DNA of 64,000 nucleotides from Phocoena phocoena (GCF_963924675.1 NC_089240.1:120409680-120473679), one strand, 5' to 3'; numbered from the stretch's first letter, positions 12,591 through 25,865 are shown. Numbers and translations: made by a program. The notes: generated by a model not told the origin, from the letters alone.

Positions 12591-12913
12591 CCCAACACTA
12601 TCTTCATTTAAGCCGTCACTTAAATGTTATTGATCATTTGGTCTCTAATACCTTGGGTCATCACTGACTCTTCTTTCTTCCTACTCTGCACGTAACTATT
12701 TGTCTTTTTGTGTGTTTCACGTCTCATCCTCTAAGCCCGTATCATGTATCATCTATAGCAGTGTTTCCCAAGCTTTTATTCCATCCCACTGGAACTCAGG
12801 GATATGATACTTCTATTAGGAACAATAGATCCTATCAGTAACAATTCTGAAATGTAGGGGTAGAGACAAGATTTTTAAAAATATATATGTGATTACCCTG
12901 CCGTTAAAATTTT

Positions 12914-13364
12914 TTAAATTTATATATATATATATTTTATTGGACTATAGTTGATTTACAATGCTGTGTTAGTTTCTGTTGTACAGAAAAGTGAATCAGT
13001 TATACATATACATATATCCACTCTTTTTTAGATTCTTTTACCATATAGGTCACTACAGAGTATTGAGTAGAGCTCCCTGTGCTATATAGTAGGTCCTTAT
13101 TAGTTATCCATTTTATATATAGTAGTGTGTATATGTCAATCCCAATCTCCCAATTTATCCCTCCCCCCTTTCCCCATGGTAACCATAAGTTTGTTTGCTT
13201 TTTACACCTGTGACTCTATTTCTGTTTTGTAAATAAGTTCTTTTGTACCTTTTTTTGGATTCCACATATAAGCAATATCATATGATATTTGTCTTTCTCT
13301 TCCTGACTTACTTCACTCAATATGACAATCTCTAGGTCCATCCATGTTTCTGCAAATATGCCCC
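12914..13364 (-). mobile_element. L1 3' UTR fragment
   Basis: Minus-strand L1 3' end (GTTGATTTACAATGCTGTGTTAG block at 12,950-12,972 in the plus sense). It is flanked by the duplication TAAAATTTT (12,905-12,913 and 13,365-13,373), so it is a complete short insertion. Confidence 0.88.
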
Positions 13365-13373
13365 TAAAATTTT

Positions 13374-13929
13374 GTTCCAGATTTCAAGGCAGGGCATGCC
13401 TCCTTACTCCTCATGGAGCTAGACTGCAGCAACTGCATCCACGGTAGATTAGATTATTGTTTAGCAAATACTCACTCTCTCCCCTTTAACCTCCACGGGA
13501 GGAGTATTTTTTCCCTGCCCCTTTGATGTTGGACTTGCCTGTGTAATTGCTTTGGTCAATGACATTATACAAGTAGGGGTTTGATATGTACTTGCATGGT
13601 TGGGCTTGTCCTCTTGCGCTTCTGAAATTGCTTTGAGAAGAGTTTCCTCTGGATGACCAGCTAGTCTCAGAAGAATGAGAGACACATGAAAAAGACAGAA
13701 CTGAAACCACAGACTGGAACCAAGCCAGCCTAGATTAGCCAACCCGCACACCTGCAGTCTATAGCAGAGCCTTCATAGCTGACCCACAGACCCACAGCCT
13801 GAAGCAAAGCCACCCCAGCCAACTTGTGATGTATGCTGCTGAGTATCCAGGTAATTCTTTGATGCAACAGAAACTGACCAATATCCTAATTTTCTCATTA
13901 TCTTAATAACATCCTAATCATCTTCTTGC
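13374..13929. other. Intergenic; possible old LTR relic
   Basis: Around 13,445-13,835 the sequence resembles an old MaLR/ERVL-type LTR (a GTGTAATTGCTTTGGTCAATG block and repeated GACCCACAG/CAGCC-rich blocks). I cannot name the family with confidence. The 96-codon minus-strand frame here is not convincing as a gene. Confidence 0.3.
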
Positions 13930-14125
13930 CTTCAAAATTCTCTCTCCAATACCCAGAGTATCAGACAAAACTTCCTAAAATGAAAAGTTCAGATTATGTC
14001 ACTCCCTTCTCAAAAATCATCAATGGCTCCCCATTGCCTGCAGAATAAAATACAAATATCTTAGCATGGAATCCAAAGCCCTTCATAATTTGATGCCAAA
14101 CTCTCTCTTTCAGACTTCATCTGCT
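13930..14125 (+). mobile_element. L2-like ancient LINE relic
   Basis: Contains the block TCACTCCCTTCTCAAAAATC, then ATGGCTCCCCATTGCCTGCA, as in old dispersed LINE ends. It faces the relic that follows at 14,130. Confidence 0.45.
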
Positions 14126-14129
14126 GTCA

Positions 14130-15235
14130 TACCCGTGACTAAATTTACTGACGCAGTAAATATCTGTTCACCACCTACTACGTACCAGGTACTATGCTCA
14201 GCACTGATGATATAAGATGAACAGAATATGGATTTTAATTGGAGAGACAGATCAGAAAACCTGCAATTTTGATACAAGGTACAAGTGTTGATACAGGAGT
14301 CAGCACAGGGTACTATGGGGATGTCTAGGAGAGGCTTCCTGAGGGAGGTGCTGAGTAAGCTGAGATCTAAGATGAGAATAGAAATCAACCCAGCAAAGAG
14401 AGGAGACAAAGGAAGGTTTAGGCAGAGAGATGCAGCCGCATGTTCAAAGGCCTGAGGATAAGAGAGCATAGCACGTTCACATAATTGCAGACATTTTGTT
14501 CAGTGTGCCACATAGAATATCAAGGGAGAGAGGGTAACAAAAGCAGGAGGTTAGAGAAGACAAGCAGAGGCCCAACCATGCTGAGTATGTAGACCATGCA
14601 CAGTAAAGAGTTTACGTTTTGTAGGAGCCAGGTAGCAGAGTACAGAAAAGTCTGGGGTCTATAGCCCAGATGCCTGCGTCTGTTTTCCAGCTCTGGTACT
14701 TACTTGTGTGTAACCTTAGGCAAGTTTTGAAAATCTCCCTTTGCCTCCATTTCTTCATCTGTGAACTGGGGACAATAGTAGTGCCTACAACATAAAGTTC
14801 TTATAAGAATTCATTAAGATGGTACATGCTCAATGCTTAGCACAGTGACTGGCATGTAATAAGCATTCAATACATGAGTACGATTTTCAGCTATTTTTAT
14901 CGTATCCTAAAGGCAATGGGAAGTCATTGAAGGGATTTGTATGTGACTGAAAGATTAAGATGACTGTGGCCAATCTTGTGTGGAAAATGGATGTGAGGCA
15001 GCTGGGGGTGGGAGAGCAGCAAGGAGGCTTCGGCAGAGATCCAGGAAAGCAGTAATGGCTGGCGGCCTGGACCAATATGGCAGCAATGAGGTATAAAGGA
15101 CAGAACTTGGGGAGAAGCCCCAGACTTTGCTGATGTGGAGTGAAGGACAGGTTGGACTCAGGATGACACCTGGGTTTCTGTTTGTAGTGACCAGGTAGCT
15201 GAAAGACTGGCCATCAGGGTGGCAAAGACTGGAAG
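14130..15235 (-). mobile_element. L2-like relic split by a MIR
   Basis: Same family and orientation as 11,155-12,060. The left part (14,130-14,640) has TACCAGGTACTATGCTCAGC and GGCCTGAGGATAAGAGAGC-type blocks. The right part (14,885-15,235) resumes with GGCAATGGGAAGTCATTGAA. The interruption is a MIR. Confidence 0.42.
14640..14885 (+). mobile_element. MIR SINE
   Basis: Near full-length MIR: a GTGTGTAACCTTAGGCAAG core, CATTTCTTCATCTGTGAACT, then an end in CATGTAATAAGCATTCAATA. Confidence 0.85.
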
Positions 15236-15475
15236 AACATTCTGTGCGGGGAGGATGATGAGATCAGTCTGACACATATGGAGCCTGAGGGAGCTGTGAT
15301 TCTTCTAGTTGGAGAGGGTGGGTAAGCAGGGAGAGAGGGAGATCCCTCAGGAGGCACGTGCTCTAGCCACACTGAACCACCCAGTATCTTGAGAACAGCG
15401 GGCTCTCCCAACCCTCTCTGCCTTTACACAAACTGTTCTCTCAGCCGAAACTTACCTCTCCACCTATCAAACAGA

Positions 15476-15645
15476 TAACCAACAAGGACCTACTGTGTAG
15501 CACAGGGAACTTGGCTCAATATTCTGTAATAACCTAAATGGGAAAAGAATGGATACTTGTATGGGTATAACAGAATCACTTTGCTGTACACCTGTAACTA
15601 ACACATCATTGTTAATCAACTAAACTCCAATATAAAATAAAAATT
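15476..15645 (+). mobile_element. L1 3' end fragment
   Basis: Plus-strand L1 tail: ACTGTGTAGCACAGGGAAC, AATCACTTTGCTGTACACC and an end in CCAATATAAAATAAAAAT. Confidence 0.85.
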
Positions 15646-15714
15646 CCAACCCAGCCTTCAAAGGTAAGGTCAACATGAACATTGTCTTTATATCAGAGCA
15701 TTGAAGATGTGATA

Positions 15715-15845
15715 GTCTGCTCATTTGGCCACTTTCACACCTGCCTCCTCTAATAGGTTGTGATCTCCATGGCCAACTCTTCTGCATCCTCCAGCCCTCA
15801 ACCCAGAGAAGACCCAGAGTAGACACTCAGTGAATGTGTATTACC
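15715..15845 (+). mobile_element. L2 3' end relic
   Basis: Ends with AGAGTAGACACTCAGTGAAT, similar to the L2 terminal block. The 5' part is diverged. Confidence 0.35.
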
Positions 15846-16196
15846 TTCAATTTAAAGAACACACTTTATGAAGGAAATGTGGCTGTAGTGGGCAGGGGTG
15901 TGAGTAGTGTTACCCTGGCAGAATTTGCTCCAATTCAAAGCCCACAGCCAACAACTGAAGCTCCAAGATTCCCCTATTTGTTCTTCATCCCTGGCAGGGC
16001 CAGAACCACTGGGCATGAGGCCTCTCAAAAAGTGCTGGAGTTTGGTGACCTTCTGTCACATCCTACCTTGATGCCCTCTGGTGCTGACTCTAGGTGCTTA
16101 CTTTGACCTCCTGCCCTGGATACGACTCTGCCACTGGCTTTGATGTTTCCAAGCCCCTTTCCTCTGGAATACCAAGTTTTCTTGCACTCATCTTTT

Positions 16197-16314
16197 CTTT
16201 TTTGGCTGTGCTGCATGGCATGCGGGATCCCTGTTCCCCGAACAGGAATGGAACCTGCACCCCCTGCATTGGAAGCACAGTGTCTTAACCACTGGACTGC
16301 CAGGGAAGTCCTTC
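16197..16314 (-). mobile_element. Short tRNA-derived SINE
   Basis: Minus-strand SINE of about 120 bp with TTTTTTGGCTGTGCTGCATG at the left and CTGCCAGGGAAGTCC at the right. A 16-bp duplication with one mismatch (16,181-16,196 and 16,315-16,330) flanks it. It is a shorter relative of the CHR SINEs. Confidence 0.88.
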
Positions 16315-16659
16315 CTTGCATTCATCTTTTGCTTCCACTTTGCCCAGTATTCCGGTCCTGATACTTGTCTCATTTCTCAGACCATCTCCATCTGTGGTGT
16401 ATTTGTCTGAGATTCTGTCTGCTGTCAGGGCATGGAGTCCCACAGCTGTTCTGACATTTGGCTTGGCTGCAATTCAAGTGGGACTGGTACCAGAAAAGCC
16501 TGGTGAGATCACACTGATGTCTCTCAGCAGCCTTGGGCATGGTCAGCCGCTCCATCCCTCTTGTAGACACTCTTCTTTCTGTTCCCAGACCCCACAGTCT
16601 CCTGGCTTTCCCTTTAGCTGTCTGCTTCTGATTTCTCTTTTTTGCAGGTGCTTTCTCTT

Positions 16660-16850
16660 CCAAGTTATCGTAACAGTAGAGATTTTTACAATTTCATGTA
16701 GATAAGAATAACCTGGGAAGCGTAAAAATGCACATTCTCGGTCTCTGCCCACAGATACTCAGATTCAGAAGAAGCCCGAGAGTCTGGAGTTTAACACATA
16801 CCTCAGGTGATTCTGATACAGATGGTGCTTAAAGCGCCTGCACTCCTTGC
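16660..16850 (+). mobile_element. MER5-like hAT DNA transposon relic
   Basis: Has the MER5 pattern: AATAACCTGGGAAGCGT, then AGATACTCAGATTCAGAAGA, then CTCAGGTGATTCTGATACAG. Confidence 0.65.
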
Positions 16851-17040
16851 TGGGCGTTGGCTTCTCATTCTGTGACCTCCTCCTGTGACCTTCCATGTCA
16901 GTGATGGCGATTCTCAATTCTGTCCCTGGCCTAACGTTCTCCTCGGAGCTCCTGCTGGACCAAGGCAGCCACCTACCTGCCAACTTGAAGACTTCGAGCC
17001 CATTTCAAATTTAACACATTCAACATGGAGCTCTTACTCT

Positions 17041-17255
17041 TTTTTTTTTTTTTTTTTTTTTTTGCGGTACGCGGGCCTCTCTCTGTTGTGGCCTCTCCCG
17101 TTGCGGAGCACAGGTTCCGGACGCGCAGGCTCAGCGGCCATGGCTCACGGGCCCAGCCGCTCCGCGGCATGTGGGATCTTCCCGGACCGGGGCACGAACC
17201 CGTGTCCCCTGCGTCGGCAGGCGGACTCTCAACCACTGTGCCACCAGGGAAGCCC
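17041..17255 (-). mobile_element. CHR-type SINE
   Basis: Full-length minus-strand copy with a 23-base T tail and little divergence. A perfect 11-bp duplication GCTCTTACTCT (17,030-17,040 and 17,256-17,266) flanks it. Confidence 0.95.
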
Positions 17256-17539
17256 GCTCTTACTCTCTTGACATCTCCTCTCCACAGCCCCCCTCCCTAG
17301 AGTTCCTGAGCTCAGTGAATGGCATCTTCATCAGCCCAGTCAGTCATGGCAGAGAACCCCGAGAAGCCTCCTTGACTCCCTTGTCACTCTGACTTTCATA
17401 TCTATCAGCAAGGCCTGCAGAGTCTACATTGAAAACATCGATCACAGCCATCTACTTTCTTCATCTTGAACAGCTTAGATCTCCTTCATCTTGCTTGTTT
17501 CCTCCCTTACACTCTGTTCCTCACTCCCTCTAGTTCAGC

Positions 17540-17690
17540 CTCACTAAAACAGTCAGTAGGTCTGTCCTAAAACAACCTAGTCATGTCACCTCAATGCTTT
17601 TTCAAACCTTCATCTACTTCCCAAAGCACCTGGAAGTCAGAGCCTACCAGGTCCTTCACCACCAGCAAGTATGGCCTATGGAACAAATCC
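17540..17690 (+). mobile_element. L2-like relic
   Basis: Resembles the relic at 13,930-14,125 (GTCACCTCAATGCTTTTTCA, then CCTGGAAGTCAGAGCCTACC). Assignment is tentative. Confidence 0.35.
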
Positions 17691-17890
17691 GTCCCACCAC
17701 CTGTTCCGTTAATAAAGTTTGACTGGAACCTAGCCACACTCATTTGTCTACTTACTGCCTATGGGTACTTTCATGCTACAATGGCAGAGTTGACTACTTG
17801 TCACAAAGACCCTATGGCTCACAAGCCTCAAGTATTTGCTGTCTGGCGCTGTGCAGAACAAGCCTGCCAGCCCCTGGTCTGGCCCCTGCC
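17691..17890 (+). mobile_element. Old hAT-type (MER) DNA transposon relic
   Basis: Has a widespread mammalian repeat pattern: GTTAATAAAGTTTGACTGGA, then TACAATGGCAGAGTTGACTA, then CTGTCTGGC. I believe it is a non-autonomous hAT element, but the exact family is not certain. Confidence 0.45.
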
Positions 17891-18730
17891 TGCATCACCA
17901 GCACCATAAAATGAGCTCTTTCCCACATCGGGGGTTTAGCCCATGTTGTGCCCTCAGCCTCAAAGAACTTCTCTCAGCCCTGCACTTCAAAAACTCATTT
18001 AAAATCACCCTTCAAGAATTTAAATGTCATTTCCACAGGAGAGCCATAGCTAACTGATGCCCCCTTCTCCTCAGGCCAATACGAAGAAGGCTGACTGAAT
18101 GAAAGCCACTGAGGGGACCTCACGTGGGTCTCTAGGGGAATGAGTTTAAGTCAGTCTCCCAGTTCAAATGGATGTGAGTTCCACCAGCTTTACAAGTGCT
18201 GTGACTGAAGGAAAGCGAGGGAGGCCGCCTAGTCCACTGCTTGTCACAGGCCTGACATGCTACCCTGTGGCCTAAAGGAGTCTCCTCCTCTACCCTTCAA
18301 TCTTGTCTCTTAAAAACGCAAGAACCTCTGAGAATACTGACGTACTCACGTGCGTGTGAATCAGCTGCAATGTGAATTTGCTATCTGAATGTGAATCAGG
18401 TAGAAAGAATAACCTTAAGCAGAATCAGAGTTTTACTGGGGGTAGAGAGGTTACTCTTAGGGCTTGTGGCCCGTGTTGCAGAAGAGGCTGAGTGAGGGGC
18501 AGCGGGGCGGGCAGGGTGACGTGGAGGCATCTGTGGGCATGCAGACAAGAGAGAGGGGAGGTCAGTCAGTTTATTAGGCAGAGGTTATTTATACATTTAA
18601 CACCGTGACTATTTCAGAAGTAAAGTACGATTCCCAAGTGTGAAACTGCTCATTTTGAATGAGTTACTAACTCGTACCTGAAGGAATACTTTTTGTAATT
18701 AAAGGTGTCAGTGAATGCCCAGTAGTCATT
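17891..18730. other. Intergenic, nothing recognised
   Basis: Mixed sequence with no confident repeat or gene signal. Confidence 0.45.
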
Positions 18731-18864
18731 TTTTTTTTCTCATTTTTTTTTCTTTTTTTGGCCATGCAGAGCAGCGTGCGGGATCTTCCCTGACCAAGGA
18801 TCAAACCTGCGCCCCGTGCATTGGGAGCACGGAGTCGTAACCACTGGACCGCCAGGAAAGTCCC
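18731..18864 (-). mobile_element. Short tRNA-derived SINE
   Basis: Minus-strand copy related to the one at 16,197. The head reads GGGACTTTCCTGGCGG on the minus strand. The duplication AGTAGTCANTTTT flanks it (from 18,721 and 18,866). Confidence 0.88.
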
Positions 18865-19679
18865 AAGTAGTCAGTTTTAAGGGGGGCACTTTTAACGTGG
18901 CTAATGAAGACAAATTCACAATTGCTGAGTGATCTTGGATGTACTCAGAATCTTTAAAAACTAACAGCAGCCAGAATAAACAACCGGAAACCCTTGAGGT
19001 CTGAAGGGTTTTTTTCCCCTTTCTTTTCATTTTTATTTTTTTAAGCAAACTTTCTCTCTCTGTAGAGTGAAATTCAAAGCAGAAGTTCTGAGAGTATTTT
19101 TTATAGTTCAGATCATTTATAGTTGCTATTCTGAATATAGTCTGTTGAGCTATAACCTGAATTTAAATTCTTTGGAATACTTTTCAATTCTATCTAATTG
19201 AGGGTTAATAATTTAAAAAATAGACCCAACTCCAATCAGAGAAGATGATATTACAAGAAACTAACCTTTGTGTTCCATTTACCAAGCTCAAGAAATAACC
19301 TCAAAATTGAAACCTAAGATTGAGATAATAAATAGAAGCACGTCTTACCATTTCTTGTGTGAGGTTGTTACTATAGTGCCATCTTCAGTGCAATGTACAA
19401 AGGCGGTTGTTTTTTTCCTTTATAAAGAAAATTAAACATCAGAGAGTATTCTTTTTGGAATGCTCACAACATGAAAATGCTAAAAATGAGAGTGAAATTT
19501 ATGTCCCTTTTAAAATGATGTTTAATATCTAACTGGCATTTTGGGTTATGTATTTGTTATTCTACTGTCTAGCAGATAACATGTAATAGCAATTAAACTA
19601 CTATAGATCTGGTATTTGAATGTTTGGGAGCAAATACATATTTAACTTGCTGGAAAAATGACTTCAGGGTGTAAATCAG
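18865..19679. other. Intergenic, nothing recognised
   Basis: AT-rich single-copy sequence. No open frame of note. Confidence 0.5.
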
Positions 19680-19965
19680 AGAACCCTTGGATCTTAGAGT
19701 TAAGAGTGTTCTCCAAGATCATCTGGTCTAAATTTGCATTCAAATAAATTTTTCTGAATGACATTCATCCTCCTTGTCAGAACCATTCGAACTTTGGACA
19801 CCTCCGTGGACAAAGAATTCTGTATTTGGGAATCTAGCTCATTCCAGTTACAGGCTGCCATAAAACCTTATGGAAAATGTCCTTCTGCCACATTGGAATG
19901 TTTCCCTGAAGCGTCACCCACAGATCCTCACTCTCCCCTCTGGAACTTCCAAATAGAACAGTGTA
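19680..19965 (-). mobile_element. CR1/L3-like LINE fossil
   Basis: The plus strand shows CAAGATCATCTGGTCTAAAT, then GACATTCATCCTCCTTGTCA, GGACACCTCCGTGG and CTCATTCCAGTTACAGGCTGCC. This is the reverse complement of a known ancient LINE tail pattern; the same family in the other orientation lies at 49,150-49,650. Very old and diverged. Confidence 0.5.
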
Positions 19966-19969
19966 ATGG

Positions 19970-20105
19970 AAATAACATTATCCTGTGAGTCAGGAGAATC
20001 AGGATGTAGACCAGATTGGCCTTCATGTGTTGTTTGACATTGGGCAAGTCACCTTCCTGCTCTAGCCCTAGTTTCTCTTCCAAAAGGAAAGGAATTGGAA
20101 CGAAA
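19970..20105 (+). mobile_element. MIR SINE (partial)
   Basis: The MIR core TGACATTGGGCAAGTCACCT is followed by TAGTTTCTCTTCCAAAAGG. Confidence 0.7.
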
Positions 20106-23100
20106 CGATCTGATTTGGAAATTCAACGGGTATGTATGCTCCCATCTTCTTATGATGGTTCTTAAACATTGAAGACGACTACTCACCAACAGGCTCTTGG
20201 TTTAAGCCCACTCTGATGACATTTCAGATGGAATAAAGACTGTCTAGAACAGTCTCACTTGGTTATAGTAAGAGCACTATTTAGAAACTGTCGTTCTCCA
20301 ATGTGTTTACATTCAAATGAGCAGCTGAGATCAGATATGCATTTGGATTAAATAACCAAGTTACTGCTCACACATCCTACACTGCGGCACAGTCTAGGCA
20401 ACCAAGAGGATTGTGCAGAGTCCGTACAGTCCTACTTCTCTCACGATGCACACATTGAAGCCTACAAAAAGTCAACAAGTTCCAAGGAAGGTGATCTCAC
20501 TGGAATTTTAATAAAATGCCTGTACTGGGGTTCTCTTAATATCCCTCTTTTCCTAAGGACACACTAGTTCTCTTCTTAATCTCAGTTTACAATACATATT
20601 TCTGTGGAACTGCTTAGTTACATCTAGAAAAAAAAAATGCTTTGTGAATTTTCATGGTGCCAAATCTGAGCAAAGGAATATTTCCTGAAATAGAGGGTGC
20701 AAGGAGAAAGTAACAGCCATGTTTATAAGCAACACATGGCAAGCCTGCCCACATATCAGCAATAATATACTACTTGAGTTACTGCAGGGACTCCAGAGTG
20801 CAACCTGATTTCTTTGAATCCAGCTCAGGAGAGAAAGCATTGCACTCCAATTCCGATGCAAGGAAATCTAAAATGCAAGAAATCCTAACGTTGACTTGTT
20901 TCCTGATAACTCACTCTCTCTTCTTATAATTATTTTTGTGTCAGCAAGACTTCCTTTTAAATCAATCACTTAGTGTACTACATTTTCTATATTTCTAGAA
21001 GTTATAGAAGGAAATGAGCAGATAGAAGTGTGATGATTCTTTCTATAAATAACTGTGAGTTTCCAGGGTGGAGATTACCCTCCACTTTGACAGAGCTATG
21101 AATAAAACAACGAGTAGCTGCTGTGGGCTGGAAGAAAACTGGTAAATAAAAACAAATATAGCAATGTGGGAAATACATACAACAGAATGATCTCTAGTTG
21201 TGATATTACAAAGGCAAATAGATGCTTGGACATCGAATCCTAGATTTTTTGTGTGTACTGCCACTAACAATCAAACAACAGTGAAAAAAAATCTCCCTAA
21301 ACTAGCCCATGCCATAGATGATGCTGGCTGTTTACAACAGCAGAAGAGAAGAATTTCCAGCAGGGAGGACTTGGCAAATGTGACACATCCCGCTATGGAG
21401 CAAGGGGACCCATGGCAGAGACATGGCTTCCTGGGGGTTCTAGCAGGAAATGGCTTCTGAAATATGCACTTGGTAATTTGTATTGAAATAAAATTTCCGA
21501 AAACAAACCAAAAGACTTAGCAGCTTTTTACCACAAGATTAGGAACCGAAATATTTGTATCAATTTATTTTGCCTCCTATCAAAAGTCATTATATGTAAT
21601 ATGCATGTTTCACCTCCTATTCTCATTAAACACATTTGCTATTTATTGGGTTTTTTTACAGCTAGAGCTGCACCAGGAGGCCCTGACAATAAGTCAGTCC
21701 GTGACGACAGTCATCTCAGGAAAAAATTCCATGGAGGCTGAAAAGGTAACTAAGTTGTTTTCATTGACCAGGGAATTCTTTAAAAACCTGAATTACTAGT
21801 GTTGTGTTGATACAGCCTGGATTTCCTATATATCTAAAAGAAATGAAGCAGAGAGAGAGAGTAGGGAGAAAGGAGGCTAAGATTTGACATATTTTACCAT
21901 GATTCTTGTTCTCGTAATACTCATTTGCCAGAGCTCTTTAGTCAGTCATTTTCGACCTGCTTTTTCTTCTTTTGTTAACCTCCATGTTCTGATCATTTCA
22001 AAGCAAACCCTCACCCTGGGGTTCTTCATTTTGGATCTAGATGTCCCTACCTGGTTCTCTGGATAATATTTGTGAAAGGTAGTAGCCACACTGATTTGCA
22101 CCATGGATGGTTACCTGGCAATTCCATACTGCGCTATACAACAAGGAAGCTTAGAGACTGAGGATGATAATTATGATAAAGTTAACAAATAAGGAAAATC
22201 AAAAGCAAATCTCAAGACAGTAGACATTACTGAAATCCAAGGAAGTCCAGGGAGATAAACAGGGCCTAATTTCTACTATCTATGCCACAGTGGTCAGGCT
22301 GCAATTTAAAGTGAAGCAAAAGGAAGGCGAATTATCATTTGGGCCCTAATACCTACTTTGATTTGAAAAATCTACATAGTCAGGGCAGAAACATTTTATT
22401 TGTTTACATCAACTAAATAGTTTCCTTTGTGCATAATTCACTCTTTGTGTGTATTCCTGTGTGTGTGTGTGTGTGTGTCTGTAGGTGGGTAGACCTGGCC
22501 TGCTGTATAAACTAATGGAACAACACATCATCTAAAAACCAGATTATTTGCATTTCTTTTTGATGTTGAGCTTTACTAATGTCACACTAATAAACACACT
22601 GAATGGCTACAAATATGACCTATAAGGAAAGACTTTTATTAGTGAAAACAGCATTAAAATTACTGAGTATCAACTCCAGAATTTTACCACAATGGTTCAG
22701 TTTACATGGAACAATGATGGAAATATACATTGCAAGTCTTAGTAGGGAGAACAGAGCCCAACATGGCTTCCTCAGGCTGGTAACCAGCAGTGTATGACAC
22801 GAACTAGTATTTGTGAGGTGCCAACTAAGAGAAATAGATTGTTTAGGAACTTTAGATGACTATTTGTTTCCTATAGCTAATTTGAGAGTGATATTTTATA
22901 TTTTCATTACATATTCAGATCATCCCTCTGAAGGCCTTCTTCATGAGCTTTTTAAGATAAACAAGTAATTTCTCATTTTTGTTGTATTATTGAATCTGCA
23001 GAATTTCTATTTAGCCAGCGTATACAAAAGCAAACGAAGGTGGAGGGTTGAGTAATTCTTTCCTGGTTCTGGGTTCTATAGTCAGCGGATCTACTAATTA

Positions 23101-24999
23101 TGATTTAATGAAACATTTGAATCTTTTTATTCTCAGTAGCAGTTATTGGGCTCAAAGTATTCAAGTAGTTGTCTCAGAGCCCTCATTCATTTTTCCTCTG
23201 TAGACATAGGAACAACAGGCTAAAAGTAATCTTTAAAGAATTAAAAAGTCATAGAGTTTCATACGAGGTAGACAACGCAGTTTTCCTTCCTTGAGTAACC
23301 TTTCTAAAATGCAGTCTTATCAACCAGTGGAAACTGAAACGAATGAAATTCAAAATTAGACCAAGGGCAGTTTTGTACCAAATAAATTATTAAAATTCAT
23401 TTAGCCTCCCATTTGCTTTTAATTTAACAAAGGACAGATTCCCCAGCAAATCTGAGATTGAAGGTTAACAACTGAACTTGAGATTTGTTGCCAGTGATTC
23501 CCGGTAAATGAAGCCACAAGCAGGATATTTTACCTCAGCCCATCTGACCATAGGGACTAATTGACCGAGCACTAGAAATGAAGCCAAACCTTTATTTGAT
23601 GCTCCTTGTCTATATAACTGACTGGCTGGGACCCAAAGCCCTGTGCTCAGTACTCAAAAAGAACTAAAATGTCACACCATCACGTGATGTATTTCCTGTG
23701 ATATATAAAACATTTAGGCCAGAAGTACTCATACGTGCTATCTATACCGTTCAGGTCTTCAGCATAGCTGGCTATAGAGCTAGACCACAGCAATGTTAAT
23801 TTATGTTCTCTCTCTGTTTCCCTCTGTCTTTCCATCTCTTCCCATAAGAAAACATGCCTTAAGTCCACTTTATTGGCCTGTTTATAATTTTTCCTGCCTT
23901 CAAATTAACCATAATGCAATTGGTTCATTTTTCTCAACCAAATGATGGATTGATGATTTTGGTCATCTTTGAAAGAACCAAATAAAAATCAGTCAACCCC
24001 AGAAATGGATAATTAACTGTAAGCAATCAAGCTGGCTGTGGATTATAGAGGACCTGAAGTTTTCTAAAAGTATTCAAATAGTTAAGATTGAATAGTAATA
24101 TTTGCTTATCTGCAGTTATGTCAGATTCCAAATGATTCATGGGAATGGGGAAGAATCAAAACATGTTGATCTTGGCACTGTCTGGCTCTTCTCCAAAGAG
24201 GCTGCCAGTGGAAAGGAATACAAATTGCAAAGATGTTCGAAAGGAAAACATCTCTTAACATAGATTTAGCAATTAAGTTTAACACAAACAGTATTCTAAA
24301 GCTCTGTGTCTTACCCTCAAATCTGGGTGTAAAGATCAATTTGGGTACTGCTTTATTTCTTCTGAAAAATAGTGGAAAGATAAATATATTTAACAAAGTG
24401 TTGCTTCAGAAATACCATTGTAGCAAACAATTTTATTAATACGTTCATAAAAATGGCATTTAATAAAGTCTCTCTAATACCTTGATGTTATTAAAAGCAA
24501 ACAAAAGTCATTAAAACAGTTCCTTTCTGTGATTTGCATTAGCTTTTATAGCATTACTTGATTTTTTGTCTTATAAACTAACCTAAATACTAATAATCAA
24601 ATCAGGGTAAAAACAATACAATGTGTTTTCTTTACTTTATTTCAAAATAGTGATTATAAATACATTCTTAATATATTTTCTCCCCAGCTCTTTGGATGCG
24701 ACAATAACAACAACAACAAAAAAAACTCACTGTGCTCATTTCAAACAATGTCAATGTACAAATCATGCAAAAGATATCATAGATTAATATTACTGCCATA
24801 CATTTCTAGACGTGTTGTTATTTCTGCAATACCTGTTGCCGTTACTCATGAGGCCATGCCCTGTATAATGTATGCATCCTTATGGCTTAAAGAAATTGTT
24901 TTTAAAAATCAACGAAAGAAAGCTGGTCTTGAAATGATTTTCTTGTTAATATATTTATTCACTTTATCATTCAGAATGGAAAACTAAATATAGAATATA
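20106..24999. other. Intergenic desert downstream of SLITRK4
   Basis: Nearly 5 kb of AT-rich, apparently single-copy sequence. Only a GT microsatellite (22,459-22,478) and a small CAA run near 24,705-24,720 stand out. Low repeat content next to SLITRK4 may mean retained regulatory DNA. No coding sequence is seen. Confidence 0.45.
22459..22478. repeat. (TG)n microsatellite
   Basis: About nine uninterrupted TG units. Confidence 0.9.
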
Positions 25000-25859
25000 A
25001 ATTGAGTTATAGACTTGAATCACCATATTTTAATAGCTGCTTTCTCATAAAATTACACAAAGATTTCCTTTTAAAGAATGGAATCTTTATTGATTTCATA
25101 AAAAAATAATTTAAAACTTGATTTATATTCCATGGACATATTATCTCCACCTCTTCACTGATTTCAAAGGATCTAATTGCCCTTGCCACCATTCTAACAG
25201 AGTCCAAACACATGATACAATGCCAAGAAGCCCATGATGTGTCAGACCACATTAGAAATGAGCTCTTCTTGGATTTTCTAGATTTAAATCAAATTCCACT
25301 AAAAATGCTGTACCGACATATAGATCATTCCTCAAGGGGTTAAACTAACTATCAAGGTTATAGTTGAAACCAACACAATGTAGATAACAGTATTTTAACT
25401 GCTCTTGTACTCAACTCAAAACTTGTGCCTAACTACATTATCATAAAATGTACAAGTAGAACTAATGAGAGACAGATGTAAATTCATATATATTGTATAA
25501 GGTAGGCACAATGACTTCAGTTAAGGAAAATAGATCAGCCTTAACCAAGGATTTGTTACTGTCATTCACTTACAATTAGAACCTCCAAAGAACCACATAC
25601 ATTTAAATTACTTTTTCTTTCTTTCTTTTTTTTTTTTGGAAAAGATGAACATTTATACCTTTCAGAAGAAGAGTATGAGATAGCCAATACGCTACAGCAA
25701 GCTTTGGGATGGAGGCAGGTACTCTTGCCATTGAAACCTCTTCAAAGCCTCACCACACTGAATAAAAGTCATCATCCCAATGACCTATCATCCCCAGATC
25801 GTGGATAGAGCTTTCCGGTTCCTCCCATAAGCACCTACTTAAGATTCCTCAATCCATAC

Positions 25860-25865
25860 TTTATT
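25860..25865 (-). terminator. Candidate polyadenylation signal for SLITRK4
   Basis: Minus-strand AATAAA about 2.26 kb after the stop codon. It is one of at least five canonical hexamers in the downstream region. It is chosen only because the implied mRNA length is reasonable. No transcript evidence is available here. Confidence 0.25.
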
